Of a stretch of DNA of 64,000 bases, positions 49,157 to 61,100 are shown in pieces (positions within the stretch are counted from its first letter, which is position 1; the number at the start of each line of letters is the position of its first letter). Origin of the DNA: Balanoglossus misakiensis (taxonomy: Eukaryota > Hemichordata); NCBI GenBank assembly GCA_040954595.2, contig CM082592.2, forward strand, positions 2,914,001 to 2,978,000. The letters are read 5' to 3'. A program made the translations under genes and the position numbers. The notes below the pieces were generated by a model. That model ran no database searches and had not been told where the DNA came from. It saw only the letters and a list, made by a program, of their open reading frames with translations.

Positions 49157-52100
49157 CTAATGAGAGTAGCATTTTTGTTTAGTGAAATTCCTGAAACATG
49201 TTTTAATGTCTGCAGCTGGACTGAAAAAAATAACTTTTTAGTTCTTATGTGATGTGCTTGAATGTGGTCAATACTGTTTTGAAAACTTGTATGGTTAGGA
49301 TAATAAGACAAATACAAGAAAATTAATATTAATTGTATAAAAATATGAAGACAATGATGCATATATACTGTTAAGTCGGAAATTTTCGCGAACAATAAAT
49401 TTTTGTGAATTACGCAAGAGCCAAAAAAAATGCGTAAATAAAAAGTCGCGTAAAATGTTTTTCGGAGATAACGATGCAGTGAAATGCGAGAACGCGAAAA
49501 ATTCATCCTCGCGTAACAGTTGCCTCTTTTGACATCGCGAAAACTTCCTGTCGCGAAAATTTCCTGTTTTAAAGTTTGTATTTGTGATAAGATTTGTGTT
49601 TCAATGTCTTTCTGACAATGTGAAAATGAACTGAATAAATACACCTGTACTGACATGTAAACAGAAGACTGACTGACCGGAGACCATTTTGGTAAACACA
49701 CGTCATATATTGTCAGAATCGCTTCACAACACATCACACAACACTGTCACATCATTTTGTTATTAGGGAATATCGCCCTTTGCACGAAATATATAAACAT
49801 CTCATACAGAGAATGTTTCATTGAAGCCAAACCCAATTTTTTTGCAATACTGCATTTTAACAAAACGTCAGTAAAAAATTCCATCAGCTCTGATTACTTG
49901 GAAAAAATAAATTTACCGCATTTATGAAAAAAAAATATGATAAATGATATTGACATTCTGGCAAAACTACAGACAGTAGAAACAAACATTGTAGAAAGAT
50001 GACTTAGAGTTCATTGTTGTTGTCCATGTAATGAGATGTCTTGTATCACTATACAGTCAGGAAATAATAACACATCATATTTTATAAACTCAATGCTATT
50101 TATGACTATTTAGCAAACAATACATGGCCAAAGAAATTAAAAAAAAAATTAAGGTTACACAAATGAGTAATTATTAAATAATTTCTGGTAATTGCTTTAT
50201 AAATTCTAAATTTTGTTGTTATAAAAAATGAGTAAAAATAGCTTTGTTTCATTCTAAAAGCTCTGTTATTACCATTTTTTCAACATAAATACTTTCAATT
50301 TCAATTAATAAAACAAAATTGATTCCATTACCTGTAAAATACATTTCTGTTGTGCTCAAAAGTCTCTCTTGCAGAATACATATCCTTCACCCCCAGTTCC
50401 CTCTTTAGAGATCCTACCTTGCCTTAGAAAACACTGGGTTTGGACTGCACCATGGTGGTGAAACGGGTTTATGGGGTTGAATATCTGGTATTAATGCTGT
50501 CACTCTGTACTGGATGCTGTTGGTTTTTGCCACCGTTTGGGCGTTTCCCGGGGTCCATTAGTTTTGAAGGGTCTATTAGGGAAACCTGTCAATCAAACAA
50601 AGACATAACCACATGTGTCAATAAAAACAGTGCAATTATTTGACACCAACGCCTACCGTACTTCATAAGGCAGCAGTAACCAGAAAGCATTTGCAAGAAA
50701 AAGTGAAATTCCAGAGACAAGAGCTATTGAATATAAGAAGATCGACTGCTTTGGAAAATGTTGCTGTCTAATTTGAAAAATTTATCACACACTGAAATAT
50801 TCACTATCAGAAACAGAAATTAGTACGTCACATAAACAATATCAAGAAAAGTCAGCTGGTGGGAGAATTTGGCCTGTGAAAGGGGTCGGCCAGGAGAAGT
50901 CATCCAATTATCAATATTTAACAAGAAAAACACATTGCAGACTTTCATTGGCAACTGTTGTCACATATTAAGAATCTGAATCTAACCAACTGGGTGATAT
51001 GCTCATAGCAGGATGTACCATCACAGTACATTGTGATCATCAACAACTGTAAGTTAAAAGCAGCTTGTCAGATCAAAGATTTTTTTTTTATTTAATATTG
51101 GGAAAGCCAACGGGATCTAGTTCCATAGTATATACATGTAATAGCTTTGGACAAAACAACATTATAACAAAACAGCAATTAGACAGCCATAGCTGACTGT
51201 ATTAGCACATACTGTTTGCATTATCTCTGCTGTCAGTCAGGTTTACTTACACTGCCTACATTTATGGCACTTCATGTATAAATATTGCAGTAGTCATACA
51301 CAATGACTGAATCCAGTCAGGTTTTTGGTTCAAAACAGAAACAAAACTTACTAATGTCTTGCATGTGATGCACTCGGGGAGTTGGTGTAAATGTTGGACT
51401 GTGATCTCTCTTCACTTGTCCTGAAAGTACAATAACAATTATAATAACAGCTATTAATAATTTGTCTCTCATTCATTTGCCAAGAAATGTACATATATTT
51501 CATAAAATGTCAAAAATAGTGTCAATCGCACTGTGCTCCAATCTGACCAGAACTGCCATATTTATGTGTGCCATTGGTGTTTTCTCTCGACAGCACGACT
51601 GTGCAAATTGCACATTTTAGCTGTTTTGTGCCCTTTAAATTTTTTACCCAAAGCACAGGAAGTGTGCACTAGGGGCAAGCGCTGGCCGTGCGTCTGCAAT
51701 ACAACGATCCGACATGACACAGTGAGTGGGCTTTGCTTTGGCTGTTGTGCATAGTGGTACTACTCCCTCTGTCTAAACAATCCATTGCCATATATCGCCA
51801 TTGTAACGTGTGAAGTCTACAACATACGTAATGTGGAGAGTACCCAAACATGGGAACAGCCAACAGCCTACTTGTGCTTTGAGACCCTTAGAGACAAGTA
51901 CAATTCAAATTTAGTTCATGTATGGGAATTTGTTTTATGAACTTCTGCATAGAGACTAGTTGTATTGAAGGCAGTTGTGAGTTTCCTGACAATGTGTCTT
52001 CATCAAACACATGAGCATGAATATTCATTTCATATCTGGTATAAATTATAAAGCATACGTATTTAAACTTACTTAAATATTCTTCTAAATCCTGATGAAG

Positions 52101-55100
52101 ATTTTGGGGTATTGACGATCTTCCCATATGGGTTGGTTTAGCACTGGCTGGCGGAGGTGCAGGTTTTGCACTGGCTGGGGGTAAGTCTGGTTTAGCACTG
52201 GCCGGTGGTGGCACTGGTTTAGCACTGGTTTGTGATGGCTTAGCACTTGAACTATCCTCACTTTTTTTCTTTCCTGGCATCTAAATCAGCAACAGAATAC
52301 AATAAATAACAGTTTTCATTGGCAACTTGTATAAATTGTAATCACTGATTTTGGTGAAAAACCGTTTGCATATACATGTATTGGTCCCAAATTATGGAAA
52401 AATCTGCCTTTCGACCTTCGTCACTTTGAGTCTGCCCTTTCTTTTCATCGTTCACTCAAGACTAATTTCTTTAAGGAGCAGTATTGATGTTTGTGCATAT
52501 ACATACATGTACGTACGTACGTACGTACGTACGTATGTATGTACATCAACTATTATGTATACCGGTACATACCGGTACATACATACATGTGTATATGTAG
52601 TACCAGGGTATCACTTTGCTCAAGGCATGCCCTAGTATGTCTGAACAAGGGAAATATCAGTCAAAAGTCAGTTCTTAGATACAACAAAATTGATTAGAGC
52701 CTCTCATGACACAACATTCACAGCAAATTTTCCTCAGACCAGCTAGACATTTCATGGATATGTACATGTATGTGGGTACTGAGGGCATCCAATTTACCAA
52801 TGACGCTACTGGTATTTTTCAAGCAAACGGGAATCAAAAACCTTACCCTAAACTTAAATCTTTTTGCCAATTTCAAGGCACTAGCTGCAGCGCTTAAACT
52901 TTCAGTAGACTCTGAAGATCCTGACTGTTTCTGGTCAGTGCTTTCCATGCTGTAATCAAAACACAAATCATACAATTTTTACGTTTAGTTTTACATCCAC
53001 CTTACAACACTGAATTTCAATATACTGGTACATCTTCTTAAGCTTTTTCTGCACTTAATTTTTTCTACAATGTTTTATAGAATGTTTCGGTACAACATAA
53101 CAGAAACCTGTTATTTTAAAATTCAACAAATCAATCATCATGATAGCAAAAGCCTATTTTGGTGACTCAGTGCAAGAGGGACGCAACTCCTAGGCTATGT
53201 TATAATAAAGAGAGTTACATCTCTCTTGCACTAAGTCATTGATTTAAGCATAGACCCTGGAGCTGGAGCGAAAGGGACCAACGACTGTGGCTGTTTGTTT
53301 GAAGCAGCGTCTGTGGTAATCACCCTTATCTGTCATAAACATGATTAGCATCGCCAGAGAGAGAGAGAGGCCACCCAGATCGTTTATCATAGTTTCATGC
53401 GGTGTGCGAGATGTGTCTACGCAAATTATCACGAAACCTCGTAAAGCACGATATGTGACTTTGTGAGACTGTTCACACGTGCCAATAAGCTTTAATACCC
53501 AAGCGAGTTTGTTTATCGTCGAACGGCCAAGTGTATGGACATAATGCGAGAAAACAAAGGGATATCCAGCAGAATCCCAGCAGAGTTATTACTTTATGCG
53601 CAAGAAGTGGTCGATTGATCTTTGCCACAGTCGTTTGTCTTCTTTCTCCAGGGTCTGTTACTGTTACTGTTAAGTTAATATGTCATCAGTTCTATTTGCA
53701 TTTACCTGCCATGACTGTCTAATGATGCAGTTTCCGTGATATCTGAAGAATCATCTTCATCTGAAACACAAGAGGATATTACAATGTGATATTGATTCCT
53801 TTCATCATGTATTTGTCACTATTCAATCCAACTGGATGCCATTTGAATCAATCAGTTAGCTGCAGAAAATCTTCAAAAATCAACCTATTACAAAAATGTT
53901 AATATTACAAAAATGTTAATTTTGTTTATCTGATTGTTTGAATAATACCAACATCTGACTTATTAAGTTGTTTTGACTCAAAGTTTTGACGATTGCCTTG
54001 AATGATATGAAAGACATACCATAAGGGGGTGCTGTAAGGAAAGGCATTTTTCCATAAACTGAAATGTGGATGTTGTCCACTATAGTCTTTGTTTTAGGAA
54101 ATGTGTTTTGTGTTAGAAATACAAACACAGGATTTATGTGTCACTGAATAATACAGAAACCTTAAATTAAATTAGTTTCTACTTATTTTCAAAACGCAAG
54201 AATATTGTACTGTATAAGGGGCACAATCAACATTTCCCATATCAAGCCTGAAATGCCAATATTATATTTCTATATTGATATTTCTGTTGATATATGTGCA
54301 CAACTTTTGCAATAATTTGGATTATGTACTTGGACACCGATTTAATTACATTGTACCACAGATTCTGTGGAAAAAGAAAAGCACAGGTTTCAAATCAGAG
54401 CAGAAAGACGATGTATACTGACCTACGAATTGATATGAAGCCGGTGTTCTGTCGGGTAGATCTGGTGGCATAACATTACAATCTTCTGACAAGCTTCTTG
54501 GCAATACAGCTGAAATGAACAAGTCAATACATTTAAGACTATTTTCCCATTTTTGTCCTTTCATTAATAATCCGGTGAGAGTTATCATTACACCCCAGTA
54601 GCTCATGTTTGCATGCAATGTCTACATGAAACACAATTCTCCCTACCTCAAATAGGTGAGTGATGAAAATCTCATATGGTCGACACAATTTCAAGATGGC
54701 CGATTTTTGCCATGTTTAAAAAATGGGAGTTCATAAGCTAAAGTGATGATGGGTCATTCTGAAACTTTGTAACAGAAAAATATAACAAAATGCGAAAAAA
54801 TGAGTTGACTATGCTAACTACAAAGACAGACATGTTTGACTAAAGGAAGTCATGAAATACATGTACAGTAAACATATCATTTCTTCTATCTCTTACTACA
54901 GTGGGTTGTCGACTTTTCGACCGCAATGCAATGTGATTTGACCCCCCTAGCGCAAAGTGAAAACCGATTTAAGGCAGCCAGAATTAAGCATACAAAGATT
55001 TGATTGATATAAGAAGTTTAATGATGAGGTTGGGCACTGAGAGAGTTAACATTTAGGTACCCTGGAGGCTGGTATATTTAGAGGTTGTTTTGACTCCAAC

Positions 55101-58100
55101 ATTTAGTTTTCAAAAAATAATTTACCTCTTTTACCCTTTGCTTACTAATGTCAGATCAAACTTAGTACTAATGCTTACCAGCTGGCTTTGCAACTACCCG
55201 CTTTGGTCCAACTACGGCATATTCTGAACTTTCATCTTCTATTGTAACATTTTCACCTTTTGGAGAATCACTCATTGGTAGAACCGGTTCAATATCTTCA
55301 TATTCATGCCTTCTGGGCTGACGTCTAGGTTTGGGATCAGCTACAACAGCATAAGCCTCGTCTTGCCGAGTCTCTGCCACTACATCATGTTGTAATCCTC
55401 CACTTCTTGCAGCTTTCCCAGGATTTTCTGGTTTCTTAGACATTCCATTGTCAGCCATTTGTTTTTGTTTCGTTCTGAGTTCAGCGGCAAGGATGTTCTC
55501 CAGTTGTGCTTTTGTACCCAACTCATCTTTTGGTGGCTTCTTCACATCTCCCTCCTTCTGTCTCTCTCTGAAATCTCTCTTCATCTCAACTGCTTCGTAT
55601 TCGTGCTCATCACCTAAATTACTCGAAGAGTCAAACATTTTGTTGGAGTTGTCCTGCTGGAATTTGGTCAGCTGGTCTTGTGAAACAGTCGGTTGTGCTG
55701 GTTTTGTAGGAGTTTTTGAGTCCGTTTTCACCTCTTTCTTCAACTGACCTTCTGATGGAGGTTTCTTCTTCAGCAAAGCCTGTTCTTGAAGTTCTTGCAT
55801 GAAGGCCATTTTAGCGGACGACACAGTGCCAGGTTTTACTCTTTCGTACGTTTCCCCTTGTTGACCTCTCTGCTTACTGTTGCCGTCGTAATCATCATCC
55901 CCAACCATCTGTGTCTGTTCTAGTGACGCGTGCTTGGATCTTACGACAAGCGTTGGTTTCTCACTGCTCGTTTTTCTCAACTCTGCCAGACTGGGCGATC
56001 GTGGTGCGGGTACGGGTTTGGCCTCGCTTTGAGTATCCCAGGCGGGCTCCTCTTCACTGTATTGTACATTCAGATAGCTGTGTGTATTCTTGTTTTGTCT
56101 CTTTCGATCAACTGGCGATGGTGTACCTATTAGATTCAAAACAGTGGGTCAAGATGTTACTTTGGTTTGAAGCAGTAAAAATAGACAGACAGAGTTCGAT
56201 CTGCAATTTCCCCATAATATCTCGGCAGGGATTTTTTTTTCAATCTGATCTGTTTCCAATTTCATATACTACTCACCACGCAATAACAAAAGTCAAGTTA
56301 ATGCAACACAACAAAATTTGGATGCTCAGTTTACTGGAAATTATGGTCTGTACCCAATACAAAATACATACACCGAAAGTCCCAATCAGACAACACCAAC
56401 ACAACCAAGATGAAGACACATTACAGATTATTTTACCTGTTTTTTCTGGAAGCTGTATAGGAAGCTGAGGTTTGCTCTGAAAGTGATATCAACATAAATG
56501 TGTGGTTACACCAAAGAATAACAAAGCTAAACAGAATCTACATACATGTATGTATACACTTATAATTTTTCAAATATTTCTTGCACATGTTCAAAATATG
56601 ACATATATGCATCATATCAATGTGAACGGCCTAATTGTCTATGGAACCGAGCACAAGAGTCTATCCTTAAACTTTGTGTGTGTGAGGACACAAAGCGACT
56701 CAAAGGATTAATCCTCTGTGTTTACAAACGGCAAAGAGTGTCTCTGAAACGTTTCTAGTTTTACCCAGTGTGAACGTGGTAACTGTCTGCACATGAAAGC
56801 AAGAACATTTGAGAAAATGCAAAGTAAACCAATTACAAATGTACCTCTGCCTCCAAGTTCACATTCTCATACAAGTGTTGTGTGTAATCTTGGTACTTGT
56901 TCTGCAGTTCATCACGCACCAGTTCAAAGACTGCATAATGAACAAACTGATACTGCTCCTGTATAAGATCAAAGTAAGGAATTTGTGTGATCAGTGTAAA
57001 CTTTGATGATGCAGTAACTAAATATTTTTAAAATCATGAGAAGGATAGGAAAATTACATCTCGTGAATCACAGACAGACAAACAGACAGACAGACATACA
57101 TGTACATACATACATACATACAGACGGACGGATGGACGGAAGGACAGACAGACAGACACACACACACACTTACACAGATTACAGATACTGACTGATCCCA
57201 TAAGCTCCCCTGGTATAATTTACAATTAGCAAATTGGAGCTAAACAGACTAATGATCTTACCTTTGTTTGCACAATAGCTGGTCTCTGTTGCCTCATTCC
57301 ATCAATAACATCAAATAAACAAAATGTATCATCCAGTTTCTGAAATGATTTAAACACGAAAGTTGAATGTCATTCATCCGAAAGATTTAGGTCAACATAC
57401 ATGACATATTGTGTAGAAATACTCCCTAAATTGAATTTAAAATACAAAGGGTTACTACTATCAGATTTTAAATTATTCCGTCTGTCAATTAGTCAATTGT
57501 ACCTCCTCATAGTCTCAACCTCTAAAAGCAAAATATCCAAGGTTTAAGCGATCATAATCAGATTACAAAACAAGTCACAAAACATTTGAATCAAACTAGA
57601 CAAAAGGGAACAATGTACATGTAGCTAAGGACATCATTTTTTAATATTAGTGAGTGACCGTCTGGAGAAAGTTCATAAAGTTTTCTGAAATATTTGTGTT
57701 TTATTACCAGCCAGTCTAGATGTATTTGAAATGAAATGTGTTTTAGCGCCCATAGTCAATAATGAATACTAACTCACCTGTGATTGTATTAACTTTCTGA
57801 CATAGTCAATAACTATAACAGCGCCAGTTCTTCCACAGCCAGCACTATCATCAAATAAAAACATATTAAATGAAACTTGAATTCACTACAAAAACACAAA
57901 GAAACCACAATAGGACTAAAACACTTACTTGCGACTAAAACTCAAAGTCATATCTACACATGGTATTGGTAGCCATTGCACACTTGGAAATTCTTGTGGA
58001 CTTTAATTTTTAACCTGATCCACCCAAAAAAATAGTTCAACCATCATAAAATGACTACACTAACCTACAATGCAAGACAATTGGTTTGTTGTCATCAGGC

Positions 58101-61100
58101 TGAATTTTGCGTACATCTGTCATCATCTTAATGATAGGTAATGATGACCTTGGAATGCCATGATCTGGCCATGCAGTATAATGAAGCTGATGGATTTGTC
58201 GGGTTTCCTGCAAAAATAAGCAGTAATTCGTGAAAATTTATGATGTAGAAAAAACAAAAAATAGCTAGCTATGATGAACAACTCTGCTGCACAGGTGAAA
58301 ATATATACACTTCTTAAACCACCTATATGTTGTACACACCTATGTAACAATAAAACTAAAATGTTAAAAAAGCCCCCTTTTACAGAGGTGTTAACTACAT
58401 AGCTGATACAGGATCGTGCTCTTTATTCTGATGCTAGAATGTCAAAAATTCTGTGATACCAGTAGCATACTGTAAAACGGGTTATTTTCACAACAGGAAA
58501 TTTCGCGATATCAAGAGAGGTAACAGTTACGCAAGGATTAATTTTCGCGTTCTCTTATTTTTACTGCATCGTTATGTCCGAAAAACATTTTACGCAACTA
58601 TTTATTTTTCACGTTTTTTTTTACTCTAGCGTATTTCGCGAAAATTTATTGCTCGGGAAAATAACCCGTTTTACAGTAGATAGAGGCAGGAGCTGGCAAG
58701 AATCATGAATTACATGTACTATACTGACAACTCATCAAATGAAGACACTACATGTACTTTGTATAATTGCAGGAAAGTATGATGATAAAGTTGCATGAAA
58801 ATTGATGTACATACCGATCCTTTTGTGGCACAAATCTCTCTCAAGATAACATTTTGACTCAGCTGTTTCTGCTCCTTCTGAAGAGGTAAATGAATTTGAA
58901 AGCATGAGAAATAGTCAAAAGGTGAAACCTGATGTAAAAATACACAAAACAACATCTTGGAACAAACACAGAATAATCATCATCTATGGAATAATTTCTG
59001 CCTTAATCTATTTAATGGTGTTTTCTATGTTCGATATCAACAGCACATTGCACGTTACCTATCATTTTATCATTAATCATTTTATTCCAGAGATCTACAG
59101 TACAATACCATGCATTTTAGATCTTTCAAAAAATGTACACAATTTGGCTGATTCTATGGTCACCCTGAACATAGCATATTTAGGGGCTATTACAGAAAGC
59201 CTTTAACTACTATGTGAAATTGAATGTATATGGTCAGTTAATGGCAACGTGAGTGTTAATTGCCCAGCTGTCAAGTCCAAACCATGGTCATTGACCCGTC
59301 CAATAAAGAGTCAAATTAAGAATTTTTTCCCGAAAAATCAGGTAGGTTGAATTCTTACAGCAGTCGAATGACAGGAATAATTACGGTACTTAACACTAAA
59401 TATCAAATATGCTTTCAGTTCACTTACCAATGTAACTTTGATGTCACCAAAACTTCTTTCATCACCACGATCTACCCAATACTGTTCACATTTTGGCTGA
59501 ACAAACGGAAACAAAAAAGCATTTACGCCAGCCATACAGTTTTTAACTTGCCATGGTCAACAAAATCATCTTCACTAGATCAACAGAATTATACAACAAG
59601 TAAGTTGGAACAAAAATGGTTCAGGCATGTTGGAATTATGAAAATGTGAGTGAGTCACTCAGTTTGTCACCATGGCATTTCGTCTGCACAGTCTTTGTCT
59701 GCACCACGTTGCTGAAGTTGCCCGTCAGCTGGAAATTTGAATGCCAACGTAACTGCGCCTGAGCGCGTCTGACGTCGTTTGATATCGAAGAATTTGAAAT
59801 ACATGACTTCACCCCATCCAAAAGACAGAAATATCAGGACCAATATGGGCCAGACTGGTGGCAAGTTTAGATTTTATCCCAAGACGCCCCAAAATATGTC
59901 CAAAATATGATACATTGTGTTTACCTTTGCAATTTCTACAGTTTTACATGTCATCACGACAACTTCAATTTCATAATGCCACAACATTCTCCAGAAATCA
60001 CCAACAGTATATGGTAATGGTCCTTGTGCAGCAATGTAAACATTTTTCTTACCATCAATACCCTGAAATAAAAAAAAATTTAAATTTTTTACTGATGGTT
60101 GCTTGTTCCTGTATTGTAAGTATTTTTGTGGATGGATGAGAGTATTATGTCACTTTTGAATCCATTTTTTGTGTTGACATGGAGACTTTTTATCAGCAGA
60201 AATTCTTTGTGGAGAATGGCCAGGGAGGAGACCTCTGAAACTGAGGGTCCTAGATGTGATTGCTAGGGAAAGCTATCCAGAAGTTTCTTCACTAAAGTTT
60301 GAAATGGAGAGTGCAGAGGAACGTGCAGTTTCCACCACCCCCATCCAAAAACTGTGAGGTTTTGAATGAAAAACTGTTGTTAAACTTTAGAGACTCCTAA
60401 ACAAATACCTACTCAGGTTTGGAAAAGTTGTAGTGAACTTTATGAGACTTTTTGGTAAACCTATGTCAGGCCTGGACTAAAGGGACAAATCTCTCGCTCG
60501 CTGCCCCTTTTCTATTAATTGTGTTTGATACAAAACAGTGCTTATGTTCTTCTACATATGGATATATAACGGATCAACGTTCAACCACACACAACTTCCA
60601 TCCCGCTTGTAGACAAAAGAGTGAAAAACTCACCAAAATGAATAATCTGTCTCTATCGTTTATTCATTTTGGCGAGATTTTTACTCTCGTAACCTACATA
60701 CGGGATAGAAGTTGATTCACTATATATTCACATGCAGAATAACATAAACGCTGCTTGTATCAAACATACGTAATGGAAAAGGGGCAGCAAGAGAGAGACT
60801 TTGTCCCTTTAAAATCAGAGGAAGCAGTCACGAAAAATAAGAGGTTACAGCAGAACAACGGCCTTGAGACAAAGAGGAGCATACTGTCCCCTACCTTGAT
60901 GAAGTTAGCATTGATGTAGTCAGAACCAGCAACATCAGGTATTTCTGGGAGAATAACCCTGGTTTCATCAACTGCAGTGAAAATAGAAAGCAAATACAAT
61001 AAATCCTGTGCCTGCTTCGTAGTTATAATAAAAAGACCATCAATAAGTTGATGTAAATAAAACATTTATGATCAGTTTCAAATTTTGAACCAAATTAGTA

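Noticed and set aside
49153-49737. Minus-strand open frame of 194 codons
   Set aside because: Much of it crosses a MITE (49366-49575). Only the last 64 bases (49220-49157) behave as an exon of the PTP gene, and in that frame.
55448-56468. Plus-strand open frames (99 and 185 codons) over 55.4-56.5 kb
   Set aside because: They are antisense shadows of the 948-base PTP tail exon, whose protein has in-phase splice borders and motif structure.
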